Positions 16,548 through 26,333 are shown, counted from the stretch's first letter. The stretch: DNA of 64,000 bases from Gracilibacillus orientalis (GCF_900114645.1 NZ_FOTR01000003.1:310001-374000); one strand, 5' to 3'. Translations and numbers: made by a program. Notes: generated from the sequence alone by a model not told the origin.

Positions 16548-19010
16548 TTAAGAGAGATTATTCAGTCTAAAGCAGGTAGTTCCAATATTTAAGCTCTGGC
16601 ATAGTTGAATTGCCTTATTCGCTGAATCAATCTGATCTCCCCACTGGACAATATAGCGAAATTCATAGAAACCACCTAGCGTGCCTTTAAAATTTGTTTC
16701 CCAATAATTTGTTAAAGGCCATGAATATAAGTGATTAGCTTCATCTCCTGTTTGTTGACCATGCACGAGTCTCTGACCATGTTCCAAAGGACCCAGTTGG
16801 ATTAGAGGTGTGTCTGGTGTAGCGATTAATAATCCACCCTCTTCTGACATATAAGCCAAACCTTCTTGAATACTATAGTAATCTGTTGCGGTTCCTGGTA
16901 ACTGGTCTACAGAAGGTCGTATTAATGCTCCTGCTTTTTCTAGCCAAAGTTCATCAGATGCTCTATTTCCGGTACAAAAAGGCATAGATATATATACATT
17001 TTCAGGATCCCATACACTATCCTTATGTATCCGAACTGAAACATCCACTCTTGGTAAATCGTGATAGACCTTTAAAAATAAAGAATAATGACTTATTCCT
17101 TCTACCTTGTAAAGAAGCTCAACAACGCAGTATAGTTCACCATTTGAAATCTCCTTTACACCTTTTAAAGTTCCAATCGATCTTTGAACATTCATACCTT
17201 TGCGATTTCTACCCATTTTCCTGCGCACTTCAGCCATTTGATCCTCTGACCCAGCAGGTGTTACCTCATACACTGGAGTGAAAGCTGCGTGACTCTGCTC
17301 ATCTTTAAGCAATTCGTTTCCTGTGCTCTTATCTATCCATGAATAAATTCCTTTATCAGCTTGCCATTTAATACGGACAAATGGAGATTCGATACCAGTC
17401 TCCGTTAACTTTATTTTAGATGATGTTTTATCACCTACATTCAAGAGATCATCCATATCATAAACGCCATCGTTCCCTTTAAGACGTGTACTTTTTGTTG
17501 TAAGTCCTGCTTTATTACTTGTCTCGCGCAATGAGAAAATCTTTTCCTCTTCTTGCTTTAGCTTAACAACTACAGAAATTTGATTTCCCTCACTTACTAC
17601 ATCCATTTGATGTGGAACTACTTCACCCGTTTGCTCGTCAATCACCTCAAGTCCATTCTTGAATAAAGATGGTTCCCATCCATCTAAATACATATATATA
17701 ATATCTTCCACATCATGATTAAATGGATTCAGAACTTTATATCTGAATGGTCTGTCTGGAGAAAGTAAAGCTTCCCCTTTAGTGTGCTTCAAATGATCTA
17801 AAGCTGTAAATATCATACGACTCGCATTTGCTGCATATGCAGCTTTTCTGACTTCCAATGACTGAACCATCGGATGCCATGGTTCATAAACGGATGAATG
17901 ATATCCCCATGTATGTTCCGCATACATTGTTAATTGATATTCGATATCCTCCATCGTTTCCTTTGATACCATGTCGTTGTTCTTATCGAGATTTTTGACC
18001 AGACGCAAGTTCCTTTGAGCATCTCGAAAAATTTGTGTATTCATAGCAGTGGAAGCCACTCCATCAGACCACCAGTCTGGCCAGTCACCTTTGTAGACGG
18101 GAATTTCACATTCCTGACTCTTGACGTGCTCAAAAAACGGAGTTAACGTAGTCATTTCGATTTCAACATCATTCCCATATTCCGTATTCCAACGATGAAT
18201 AAAATCCATAATCTTCCCGTTTGGTGCGGCATTATCTCTTAATAATCCCATTACATTAACAAGGGCAAAATCATATGGATAGTCCTCTTTTTCAAGCTGA
18301 CAGAGATAGCGCATAATACGAGTTTCAGCCATTTCCCAGTGATTTTCCATGTTAGGTGTAGTGTCAAAATCATCACGAATAGAGTAAGACAAAACTGCTC
18401 CAGGAGAAATGCCTAGCTCGTTTCCTAGCATGTAATGTTCTCCATTCCAAACAAGCAATTTATCTCCCTTTGGAGTTTCCCAATAAAAAGGAGTCTGCTT
18501 CCTTCCAATTGCATACATACCATGATGCGTATGAACACATGATAGTAAATTTCGAATCCCCGCATCATACATTGCTTGTGAATAGCCCCAACTATAGCCA
18601 TTAATATCAGCGGTCATAGCGGAATTTACTGGGACACCAGACACTTCAGCTAAGCTTTTAGCTTTTAAAAATAACTTTTTCAATATGTCATAATCAATTA
18701 ATTCAGTCATATTTAAGTATGTTCCTGAAAGTTCTATATCTCCTTTTTGTAACGCTTCCATAAATTGTTCTTGAGTTTCTGATGAAGCTTGCTCCAGAAA
18801 TTTCTCTACCGCCCAAAATGTCTCACATGTCCATTTAAACCCTTTCCATTCAGGTCGTGAACCATCGCGTGCCTTATTGATAATTTCAATTGCTTGCTTG
18901 ATATAATCAATATGAAAATATTCAATTTTCTCTTGCCTTTCAGTATAACCAATGTCTGTATGCGAGTGATGAATCACAAATATTTTCCATTTTTTCTTTG
19001 GGAGTTGCAT
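16548..19010 (-). CDS. GH38 alpha-mannosidase (first copy)
   Basis: 820 residues, no signal peptide, so cytosolic. The GH38 zinc motif His-x-His-x-Asp (HHSHTDIGYT) is at about 14-23. The nucleophile Asp is at about 135 (MTADINGYSWGYSQ). The remainder is the usual helical bundle and beta-sandwich part. It should release mannose from imported alpha-mannosides. The ATG at 19010 is chosen for the AGGAAGG 5 bases upstream; an ATG 21 bases earlier has none. It is the last gene of the operon that starts near 29.3 kb. Only distantly similar to the second GH38 at 26.3 kb, so linkage preference may differ. Confidence 0.92.
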   Translation of the reverse strand: MQLPKKKWKIFVIHHSHTDIGYTERQEKIEYFHIDYIKQAIEIINKARDGSRPEWKGFKWTCETFWAVEKFLEQASSETQEQFMEALQKGDIELSGTYLNMTELIDYDILKKLFLKAKSLAEVSGVPVNSAMTADINGYSWGYSQAMYDAGIRNLLSCVHTHHGMYAIGRKQTPFYWETPKGDKLLVWNGEHYMLGNELGISPGAVLSYSIRDDFDTTPNMENHWEMAETRIMRYLCQLEKEDYPYDFALVNVMGLLRDNAAPNGKIMDFIHRWNTEYGNDVEIEMTTLTPFFEHVKSQECEIPVYKGDWPDWWSDGVASTAMNTQIFRDAQRNLRLVKNLDKNNDMVSKETMEDIEYQLTMYAEHTWGYHSSVYEPWHPMVQSLEVRKAAYAANASRMIFTALDHLKHTKGEALLSPDRPFRYKVLNPFNHDVEDIIYMYLDGWEPSLFKNGLEVIDEQTGEVVPHQMDVVSEGNQISVVVKLKQEEEKIFSLRETSNKAGLTTKSTRLKGNDGVYDMDDLLNVGDKTSSKIKLTETGIESPFVRIKWQADKGIYSWIDKSTGNELLKDEQSHAAFTPVYEVTPAGSEDQMAEVRRKMGRNRKGMNVQRSIGTLKGVKEISNGELYCVVELLYKVEGISHYSLFLKVYHDLPRVDVSVRIHKDSVWDPENVYISMPFCTGNRASDELWLEKAGALIRPSVDQLPGTATDYYSIQEGLAYMSEEGGLLIATPDTPLIQLGPLEHGQRLVHGQQTGDEANHLYSWPLTNYWETNFKGTLGGFYEFRYIVQWGDQIDSANKAIQLCQSLNIGTTCFRLNNLS

Positions 19011-19125
19011 GATATCCTTCCTCTCTACCATAAGATTTTAAAAACATTTCATAATGTACTGTAAAAATTTTATTTCATTAGAACACATTTAGTTTTAACA
19101 TCGTATTCTTCTTGGAATATATGAT

Positions 19126-19166
19126 ATCCAACCATTCATATTATCCCACTACTATGAATGGTTGAT
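19126..19166 (-). other. Intercistronic stem-loop between ROK kinase and first GH38 genes
   Basis: CAACCATTCATA and TATGAATGGTTG pair around a 12-base loop. There is no T-run in the direction of transcription, so it looks like an mRNA processing or stability hairpin rather than a full terminator. Confidence 0.5.
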
Positions 19167-19170
19167 AGAT

Positions 19171-20097
19171 TTAATTTATTAGATTATTAGCCCCAGCGAA
19201 TGTACTAATAAGCGGCGTGTCGGAAACTTTTACCTTCAATTCATCTGTATAAATCATATTTTCGCTGAATGAAGATTCAAATTGCTTAAAACTTTTGGAA
19301 ATTTGCCCGCCAAAAACTATTATTTCCGGTTTGAAGGAATATATAAATGGATTAACAGCTTCTGCTAGACATACTCCAAAATCATTGAATACTTTTTCAG
19401 CATCGGTATGGCCGTCTTTAGCTAGTTCTGCCAATTCTCTTACATTAATATCGCTACTGAAACCATGTTGTAATGCCAGATTGGAAATTCCTTTTTTAGA
19501 TATATAATCTTCAACTATACCTTTTTTATAGGGAGCATTATAAATAAAACCGCTATCAGGTATGCCGAATTCGCCCTTAACCACTCTTCCCTCACAAATA
19601 AAAGTTGAGCCAATTCCAGTACCTAGAGTAAAGCAAGCTATTCTTTTAATACCTATATTTTTATATTTAATAAATTCGCCGACAGCAAACAACGTAGCGT
19701 CATTTCCCAAATGGATTGAAAAATTTTTTGACAAATATTTAGGAATAAAGAGATTGTCCGATATTGTATTAAACAACGCTTTCTTGATATTTACTTTATA
19801 CAAAGAATCATATTTTTCTAATCCTTTGATATAGGAAACACCTTCGTTGTAATCAGCCGGACCTGGAAAAGCTATTCCCACTCCTTTGATTTTTATAGTT
19901 TTATTAATTTGCAATTTTAATAGTTCTTTTATTTGATCTTCAACAATATCTTTTAAGTGGTTGATAATTACTTGTTTATCCTTGTTTGCGTAGGAATCAT
20001 ATGTGGTGATTGTATTTGTTTGAATAACTCCATCTGACAGTACTGCCGCATGAATAGTAGTCCCACCCACATCTATTGATATGACATAACTCAACAA
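19171..20097 (-). CDS. ROK family sugar kinase, probably mannose- or fructose-directed
   Basis: 308 residues. The ATP phosphate motif DVGGTT is at about 9-14, a second glycine-rich motif GTGIGS is near 159, and the catalytic Asp lies in LGNDATL. The zinc-binding CxCGxxGC motif of most ROK kinases and repressors is absent; the segment reads EGRVVKGEFGIPDSGFIYNA. There is no N-terminal HTH, so it is a kinase, not a NagC/XylR repressor. Between mannosidase and isomerase genes, phosphorylation of mannose to mannose-6-phosphate is the natural reading. Confidence 0.82.
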   Translation of the reverse strand: MLSYVISIDVGGTTIHAAVLSDGVIQTNTITTYDSYANKDKQVIINHLKDIVEDQIKELLKLQINKTIKIKGVGIAFPGPADYNEGVSYIKGLEKYDSLYKVNIKKALFNTISDNLFIPKYLSKNFSIHLGNDATLFAVGEFIKYKNIGIKRIACFTLGTGIGSTFICEGRVVKGEFGIPDSGFIYNAPYKKGIVEDYISKKGISNLALQHGFSSDINVRELAELAKDGHTDAEKVFNDFGVCLAEAVNPFIYSFKPEIIVFGGQISKSFKQFESSFSENMIYTDELKVKVSDTPLISTFAGANNLIN

Positions 20098-20170
20098 TAA
20101 TTCACCTCCAACAAACGCTTTTCTGAGACTTGACCTATGCCTTTAATAAAATAGGTCCACCATTAAATAC

Positions 20171-20905
20171 CTAGGTAAAATCAATATAGTAACGATATTC
20201 ACTGCCAATGTAATAACATTCGGTATACTCCACAAAATCAGTGTTTTTTTGTGACGCTACCCGAACACGAATTAAAATCGGCTCACTTTCGTCAACATTT
20301 AAATTTTCTATTACCTCTTGAGTTGGTCGTGCTGCTTCAATATATTCTGTGATTTCATTTACGATAACGCCCTTTGATTTAAGAACTTCATAAAAAGACT
20401 GATAATAATCATCTGCATCTAAAGAATATACATCGTCGTAAGGGATATAAGTTTTGAAATAAACAAACCCTCTATTATTCACCCCTCTAACGCGATTTAG
20501 TTCCATGACTCTATCACCTTCAGCTACTTTTAATTTAGAAGCCAAAAAGCTGTTTGCTGAGATAAGCTTTACTTCAGCTTTTAAAGTTACTGCACGCTTC
20601 CCCATTTCAGCCATTTCTTTTGTGAAACTTCTTACATAAGTGAAATGCTCCTGGTTTTTCGAATTAGAAGGATCTAGTACAAAAGTTCCTTTTGCTCTTT
20701 CACGTTCAAGTAAATTTTCAAAAACAAGTTGATCTATAGCTTTACGTATAGTAATACGACTTACATTATATATATCACAAAGATCTACTTCTGCTGGGAT
20801 TTTGTCTCCAGTTTTCCACATACCGAGTTCAATTCTATGTCGAATTTCCTCTGCAATTTGCGCATACAGTGGAGATGCCTCTTTCCCCTTATCTAATTTC
20901 ACCAT
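20171..20905 (-). CDS. GntR family, HutC-type transcriptional regulator
   Basis: 244 residues. The GntR winged helix is at about 10-75 (PLYAQIAEEIRHRIELGMWK, KIPAEVDLCDIYNVSRITIR, then KAIDQL). A UTRA/HutC effector domain follows (MELNRVRGVNNRGFVYFKTY, ending YIGSEYRYYIDF). Such regulators sense sugar phosphates or similar small molecules. It lies inside the mannoside operon between the isomerase and the ROK kinase, so it probably regulates the operon. Its operator was not identified with confidence. Confidence 0.93.
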   Translation of the reverse strand: MVKLDKGKEASPLYAQIAEEIRHRIELGMWKTGDKIPAEVDLCDIYNVSRITIRKAIDQLVFENLLERERAKGTFVLDPSNSKNQEHFTYVRSFTKEMAEMGKRAVTLKAEVKLISANSFLASKLKVAEGDRVMELNRVRGVNNRGFVYFKTYIPYDDVYSLDADDYYQSFYEVLKSKGVIVNEITEYIEAARPTQEVIENLNVDESEPILIRVRVASQKNTDFVEYTECYYIGSEYRYYIDFT

Positions 20906-21105
20906 TCAATTACTCCTTTCTTCTTCTGCTGATTTATGTTTTCCTAATCTCGCATTAAGTGAGGTCAGTTTTTATAAGTTACCTTAAGTAATTGCAACAG
21001 TTCAAGCGTGAAGAAAAAATAATTCTTAAACTAAACCTGGAACGTTTAAGCAACAAATAAGTCGCCCTTGCAATGTAAAGCTACCTCTTCTATTACTCCT
21101 GTTTA

Positions 21106-22875
21106 CTAGTGTCTCACATATGCCTTAATTGTTGTAATTTGTTTTCCCTCACTTTTTCCATAAGGTCTAATTGAATAGGGACCTACAGAAGCTGGAATAA
21201 TAAATGATTCCGCATAATGTACGACATAAGGTTCAAAAGCATTGTTAGGACTTTCTACTATAGCTTCTTCACCTTCGACCAGATTAAGTACGTTGACACC
21301 ACCATTTGTGTTATGGTGGACAGTTTTAGTTGACCAATGCCTTCTTGTTTCAATAAACTCCCGTTCATGAAGACCGGTTTTTTCTTCAATCCAGCCATCT
21401 CCAGAACTAATTGATTCTACAGTGTCGATTAAATTTTTATCTACCCATTCTTTTGTCCTATCCCATTGGAGCGCCTTTTCCCCATTTTCAATATGGACAG
21501 GTCTTGGTTTACCATCCAGATCTACTCGTCCCCAGTCCCAGAGTTTAAATGTAAAAATATAAACAGAAGAACTAATTTCTAATACCATACAATTCTTCCC
21601 TGAACAATGAATCGTGCCTGCCGGTATTGAAAAATGGTCGTGTTTTTGGACAGGATACTTATTAATGTACTTTTCATCTGGAAATGAAATTTCTCCATTA
21701 TTAGCACGTTTCAAATCGTTCACTAATTCATTACTATTTATATTCTCTTTAAATCCAAGATAAACAACCGCATCGTCTTTAGCATCCAATAAATAATAAC
21801 TTTCATCTTGAGTATAATGCATGCCAAATTGTTCTTGTATTTGCTCTGTTGGTGGGTGGACTTGCAAACTCAAATTTTGTCCATCCATGGTATCTAAAAA
21901 ATCAAATCTTATAGGAAATTCTAAGCCAAATCGAGCATGCACTCTGTTTCCAAGCAACTCAACAGGTTTGTAATAAACTACGTTCATAGATGGTATTTCA
22001 ACCCGTACTTTTCCATAATCTAGGTATAAACTATTTTCCTCTGGAACGCAATCAAAAGCCCAAGCATAGTTTACTTTACTACGATCTAAGTCACACACTT
22101 CCTTCATCCATTGTCCGCCCCAAACGCCCGGTTTAAAATAAGGAACAACCCGAAATGGACGTGCAGACACCTGTTGCAAACCATTTAATAAAGCCTCTTT
22201 CGTAATCATTTTAGGATGGCTATCCAAATTCGTATCAATTAAATAATCAAGATTAGTAAGAAGTTCTTTCTTTAGACGATCTGCTATGCGCCATTCAAAA
22301 AAATATCCTCTTTTATACTTTGACAATGAATCTGCATTTCTATTATTAGCTTTCCAGTTTCCTTTTTCTTTACTTTCATAACGTTTTTGGATTTCCCACC
22401 TCGCTAAATCTGCATATAATAACAAATCAGACTCAGATATCAAGCTAGCTCCTACGCCATAAATCAGGACGTTTCCAGCTTCTAATTCTTCGATTTGATT
22501 TTGAATGAGGCGAATTTTATTATTATCAAAAAAATCAGATAAACTATAAGGAGTCATTACACCAAAAACTCTGTCATCCGTAAGTTGCCTTTCAATAATA
22601 TTGGTTACTTGTTCAGAATCATAAGAAGCTTTATCAGCGTTTATAATAAGATCGAAGTTTAAATAATTAGTGAATTCCTGTAACACTTCTTCTTCTCTTA
22701 CCCCAGGATAACATTCTATAGTAATAATTTTCTTTTCCTGATTAATGTTTGCAATAGCTTTGTCTATTTCATTTGAAATATTCTCGTATCCTTCCCATAC
22801 CTGTTCATCATAACCTTTAATTTCAACACTCGGGTGTTTCTCATAGTTTGATTTTCGCTCTACAGAAGTTTTCAT
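21106..22875 (-). CDS. Class I mannose-6-phosphate isomerase fused to an N-terminal kinase-like domain
   Basis: 589 residues, nearly double a typical ~315-residue Bacillus ManA. The C-terminal part (about 230-589) has the cupin zinc ligands Gln338 and His340 (LQVHPP), Glu358 (DESYY) and His423 (AGTIHC), and should convert mannose-6-phosphate to fructose-6-phosphate. Residues about 45-205 look like a nucleoside-kinase or PRK-type alpha/beta fold (IITIECYPGVREEEVL, VLIYGVGASLI, YFFEWRIADRLKKE). The Walker A position reads YPGVREEE without GK(S/T), so it is probably catalytically dead. It lies directly downstream of the sugar permeases and supplies the last step of mannose entry to glycolysis. 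Confidence 0.85.
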   Translation of the reverse strand: MKTSVERKSNYEKHPSVEIKGYDEQVWEGYENISNEIDKAIANINQEKKIITIECYPGVREEEVLQEFTNYLNFDLIINADKASYDSEQVTNIIERQLTDDRVFGVMTPYSLSDFFDNNKIRLIQNQIEELEAGNVLIYGVGASLISESDLLLYADLARWEIQKRYESKEKGNWKANNRNADSLSKYKRGYFFEWRIADRLKKELLTNLDYLIDTNLDSHPKMITKEALLNGLQQVSARPFRVVPYFKPGVWGGQWMKEVCDLDRSKVNYAWAFDCVPEENSLYLDYGKVRVEIPSMNVVYYKPVELLGNRVHARFGLEFPIRFDFLDTMDGQNLSLQVHPPTEQIQEQFGMHYTQDESYYLLDAKDDAVVYLGFKENINSNELVNDLKRANNGEISFPDEKYINKYPVQKHDHFSIPAGTIHCSGKNCMVLEISSSVYIFTFKLWDWGRVDLDGKPRPVHIENGEKALQWDRTKEWVDKNLIDTVESISSGDGWIEEKTGLHEREFIETRRHWSTKTVHHNTNGGVNVLNLVEGEEAIVESPNNAFEPYVVHYAESFIIPASVGPYSIRPYGKSEGKQITTIKAYVRH

Positions 22876-22954
22876 ATGACATTTCCTTTCGAATAGTTTC
22901 AGAAATATACAAATTAAATATCTCTGTAATGATTTTAAAATGTGAAATAATTAT

Positions 22955-23782
22955 CTATTTAGTCGATATTATAAAACCTTTCTCGAAACTTTTACTTAGA
23001 ACCATAAAAATCACTAAAGTGGGAATAGAAGCTATAAAAGCAGCCAATAGAACTGCTGGTATATTATTTCCTGCCCCACCAAGCATGGACAAGGAAGCCA
23101 TTATGGGCCTTGTTTCTTCTGATTTTGATAATGTCATTCCAAATAATAAGTCATTCCATACCCACGTGAATTGAAACAGAAATAATGCTGCAATTGGTGC
23201 TTTGGCCATAGGTACGTAAATTTTCCGTAATATCGTCAGGTCTTTAGCTCCATCCATTTTTGCAGCTTCAACTAGTTCTTTTGGCAATGTATAGAAAAAA
23301 TTTCTTAAGACAAAGAGACAAAACGGCATACATATAGCAATATAAAAGATTATTAATCCAAACTTAGTGTCGTATATTCCCGTAAACGAGTAGAAACGAA
23401 AAGTAGGGATTAAATACATTTGAAAAGGAAAAATAGTTCCAGAGTAAATTAGTAAAAACCAAAACAATCTTCCTCTGATATTCAGTGTAGATATAGCATA
23501 TGCAGCTAACACAGAAAAAGCTATAGCCAAAAAAGCAGCAACAAGTCCATAAACTAGACTATTCATAAAACCACTTAACAAATCAATTTTTGTAGCGAGA
23601 TATTCATAATTTTCAACAATAGAGAATGTAGTCGGCAGATCCCAGAAATTCCCTAGATTGTACTCTTGGCCAGATTTTAAGCTGTTAAAGACAACAAATA
23701 AGAAAGGGAAAAGCCACATAAAAGCTAATAGGGACAAAAAGGTGTTTATAACTGGTGCTCTGCTCTCAACCGAATTTTTCAT
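22955..23782 (-). CDS. Carbohydrate ABC transporter permease, MalG type
   Basis: 275 residues with six helices. The EAA loop that contacts the ATPase is visible as EAAKMDGAKDLTILRKIYVP MAK-type sequence (about 190-215). It pairs with the MalF-type permease 10 bases upstream and the binding protein at 24951. No ATP-binding subunit is encoded in the cluster, so a shared MsmX/UgpC-type ATPase elsewhere is needed. It imports the sugar, inferred to be an alpha-mannoside, across the membrane. Confidence 0.93.
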   Translation of the reverse strand: MKNSVESRAPVINTFLSLLAFMWLFPFLFVVFNSLKSGQEYNLGNFWDLPTTFSIVENYEYLATKIDLLSGFMNSLVYGLVAAFLAIAFSVLAAYAISTLNIRGRLFWFLLIYSGTIFPFQMYLIPTFRFYSFTGIYDTKFGLIIFYIAICMPFCLFVLRNFFYTLPKELVEAAKMDGAKDLTILRKIYVPMAKAPIAALFLFQFTWVWNDLLFGMTLSKSEETRPIMASLSMLGGAGNNIPAVLLAAFIASIPTLVIFMVLSKSFEKGFIISTK

Positions 23783-23791
23783 AAGATAACT

Positions 23792-24733
23792 TTACTCCTC
23801 TCCCTTAAAAGTATCTTTTAAAAAGAACCATGAAATAGCTAAAGTAATAATAGATAAAAATATGGCCACTGCTGATCCATAACCGAGTTCGTTATTAACA
23901 AAAGCTTCTTTATACATTGTAACTGCTAATGTTTCAGAGGTACGATAAGGTCCCCCACCTGTCATAACCCATATAACATCAAACGTTTTAAAACTGTTAA
24001 CCAAAGACATAAGTAGTACTATCAATGTAGTAGGTTTTAGAAGTGGTAATATCAATTTTGTATACAGCGTTAATCCACTTGCTCCATCCAACTTTGCAGC
24101 TTCGATTGGCTCCGTTGGTATGTTGTTTAAACCTACTATAAAAAGAATTAAGTTAATCCCGATTCCCTGCCAAGCACCTGAAGCTACCATGATTAGGGTG
24201 TTAACATAAGGTATGTTTAACCAGTTGGTTTGCAAACTATCAAGACCTAACATACCCATTACTTGTGGAAGACCATATAAACTTAGAAGCACTGTCATAA
24301 TAATACCTGCAATAGTAGGTGAGAGCGCATTCGGTAAATAGAAAATATTTTTAAACGCAGATCCAAATCGACTTTTAGTAATTGCAATTGCTAAGATTAA
24401 CGGAATCAATACAGGAATTATTAAACCACCCAATACCCATATCACAGTATTTAAACAAGCGATAAGAAAATTAGGATCGTTAAACATTTCTATGTAATTT
24501 TCAAAACCGACAAATTGTATATCATTCACACCATCCCATTTAGTAAAGCTAATGAAAAAAGTGAATACAATAGAGAAAATAAAAAATAGTAAACTCAGCG
24601 TCACTGCTGGTAAAAGATATAAATACGGGGTCCACTCTATCTTACGATTTTTTCTAGATTTAGAATGAGAGATTGGTTTTTTTTGCACTCCCTTATTGTT
24701 TGGTTCATTTGATATTTCATTAGTTAGAGACAC
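23792..24733 (-). CDS. Carbohydrate ABC transporter permease, MalF type
   Basis: 313 residues. A basic, cytosolic N-terminus of about 30 residues (KKPISHSKSRKNRK) precedes six helices. The EAA motif reads EAAKLDGASGLTLYTKLILP. The start is GTG at 24733 with GGGGGG about 9 bases upstream. It forms the heterodimer with the MalG-type permease and follows the binding-protein gene, but is separated from it by a 217-base structured spacer. Confidence 0.93.
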   Translation of the reverse strand: MSLTNEISNEPNNKGVQKKPISHSKSRKNRKIEWTPYLYLLPAVTLSLLFFIFSIVFTFFISFTKWDGVNDIQFVGFENYIEMFNDPNFLIACLNTVIWVLGGLIIPVLIPLILAIAITKSRFGSAFKNIFYLPNALSPTIAGIIMTVLLSLYGLPQVMGMLGLDSLQTNWLNIPYVNTLIMVASGAWQGIGINLILFIVGLNNIPTEPIEAAKLDGASGLTLYTKLILPLLKPTTLIVLLMSLVNSFKTFDVIWVMTGGGPYRTSETLAVTMYKEAFVNNELGYGSAVAIFLSIITLAISWFFLKDTFKGEE

Positions 24734-24758
24734 GTTATTTACCCCCCTTAGTGAAGTT

Positions 24759-24790
24759 AAGCCTATATTAAATCATATCAATATAGGCTT
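24759..24790 (-). other. Stem-loop just upstream of the MalF-type permease
   Basis: AAGCCTATAT and ATATAGGCTT, ten perfect base pairs with a 12-base loop. The T-run lies on the plus side only, so in the operon's direction it is more likely a stability or attenuation hairpin than a terminator. Confidence 0.55.
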
Positions 24791-24821
24791 TTTATAAAGT
24801 GAGACTATGATCAGAGGGGTT

Positions 24822-24946
24822 TTGACCCCCACCAATCATTAGCCATCAGGGTGTTAGTTAGCGTCTGATATCCCCCACTTAGCTTCCTTATGTAACTTGA
24901 AGCTTGAAGTGGAGAGCTTACAGACGGTTAGCACCGTGATAAATGG
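24822..24946 (-). ncRNA. Highly structured RNA-like element inside the ABC operon
   Basis: Read on the minus strand: a CACC/GGTG hairpin, then a long compound hairpin (CGTCTG with CAGACG, CTCTCCACTT with AAGTGGGGGA, AGCTTC with GAAGCT), then CTAACTAACACCCTGATGGC and a GGGG-TCAAAA-CCCC hairpin. Compensating arms and repeated GCTAAC joints are unlike random spacer. It may be an intercistronic regulator or the right-end/omega-RNA-like remnant of an IS200/IS605-type element. I cannot decide which. Confidence 0.5.
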
Positions 24947-24950
24947 TGGT

Positions 24951-26207
24951 CTAATTAGAAAAAGCCTTTTCTGATTCAGCCTGAATAGTCTTTAAAGTGT
25001 TTTCTATACTAGAAGTACTTGGGTCATATACGAATTCCCAAAGACTAGTTGTTGCCGCGTCTACAATTGTTGCTGGTGTTGCCTCATAATATCGAATCAT
25101 TGAAAGGTGATCATCGCTATTGGCCTTTTCAGTGATATTCTGGTTTGTTTCATTTCCTAATTCAACACCCTCTAAGAAACCAATACCCATTTGATCTGCG
25201 TAAGCTTGTTGTTGTTCCTCTCCATAATATTCTCTCAATATCTTAATTGCGTTATCCTTTTCTGAACTGGCAGATGAGATTGCGATCGGAGAAGTTTCAT
25301 AGAATATTACAGGTTTTTGAGAACTTTCCATTGAAGGCAATATAAATCTACTATAATCTTTCTCAGCCTCTAACCCAAAATCTTCCTCTAAATTTTTTGT
25401 GAATCGAGTAGATTCATATGTCATAGCAACATCACCATTCGAAAACTGTTTTGCTCTAGTCATATGGTCTACTGGTTCTGCAAAGTAGCCGTTATCTAGC
25501 ATTGATTGCCATATTTCCATAACCTCAACTACTTGTTCATCTTGATATGAAATTTCTCCATTAACTAAACTTGTGTACAATTCTGGATTATAAGCTGCTA
25601 TCAATTGTTGGAACCATAAAAAACTTGCCCATCCAGCATCTTGCATCCCAATTGGAGTGATATCTTCAGATTTTAAAGTCTCACACAATGCAAGAAATTC
25701 ATCAAAAGTTTTAGGAACTTCTAAATTATATTTCTCAAATATTTCCTGGTTATAATATATTCCATTGTATAAAACGGTGGCGGGAGCACCATATATTTTG
25801 CCATCTACTTTAAAAGCTTCGGCTAAATCGGGATTTACTCCAGCTGGAATATAATATTCTTCCCATTCGCTTGTTAAATCTTCAATATTACCTGATTTAG
25901 CTATATCTTCCATCCGGTATCCGCTCCACCATGTAAACATACCAGGAGAATTTTCCTGTCCAAGTGATTGTTGGACAGCTGTTTGGAAAGCAGTCGTATC
26001 AGAATAGCCGACAAAATTCAATTCCACCCCGATATCTTCATTAATTAACTCTGAAATTTCACTATATGCTGCTTCATCGTCAACTTTATCGGAAAAGAAA
26101 TCTACTGTTTCATTTCCCGATCCCGAAGACTTTTCATTTTCCCCGCTACAAGCAGTAAATAAAACTAATAAACTAGTGATAATAGACCCCAATAATATTT
26201 TTTTCAT
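24951..26207 (-). CDS. Extracellular sugar-binding lipoprotein of the ABC importer
   Basis: 418 residues from the ATG at 26207. AAGGGG is about 7 bases upstream, whereas the ATG at 26213 is too close to it. The signal peptide ends in lipobox LFTAC, after which the Cys is lipidated. The rest is a type 1 solute-binding fold (GVELNFVGYSDTTAFQTAVQ, DGKIYGAPATVLYNGIYYN). It captures the oligosaccharide for the two permeases. Context with two GH38 enzymes suggests alpha-mannosides such as trimmed N-glycans or plant and fungal mannans. Confidence 0.93.
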   Translation of the reverse strand: MKKILLGSIITSLLVLFTACSGENEKSSGSGNETVDFFSDKVDDEAAYSEISELINEDIGVELNFVGYSDTTAFQTAVQQSLGQENSPGMFTWWSGYRMEDIAKSGNIEDLTSEWEEYYIPAGVNPDLAEAFKVDGKIYGAPATVLYNGIYYNQEIFEKYNLEVPKTFDEFLALCETLKSEDITPIGMQDAGWASFLWFQQLIAAYNPELYTSLVNGEISYQDEQVVEVMEIWQSMLDNGYFAEPVDHMTRAKQFSNGDVAMTYESTRFTKNLEEDFGLEAEKDYSRFILPSMESSQKPVIFYETSPIAISSASSEKDNAIKILREYYGEEQQQAYADQMGIGFLEGVELGNETNQNITEKANSDDHLSMIRYYEATPATIVDAATTSLWEFVYDPSTSSIENTLKTIQAESEKAFSN

Positions 26208-26333
26208 TTTCATTCCCCTTTTTTAAGTTAGTAAAAAGAACGTATCATTCGCTTAATTACTTTATTACGAAATGTTTTTACAAACCCTTATACGGCTAAT
26301 GGAAATTTCACCGCGTTATATGATATTAGTTTT

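Noticed and set aside
24759-24790. Hairpin as terminator inside the mannoside operon
   Set aside because: The T-run is on the plus side only, while transcription is on the minus strand, so termination is not expected.
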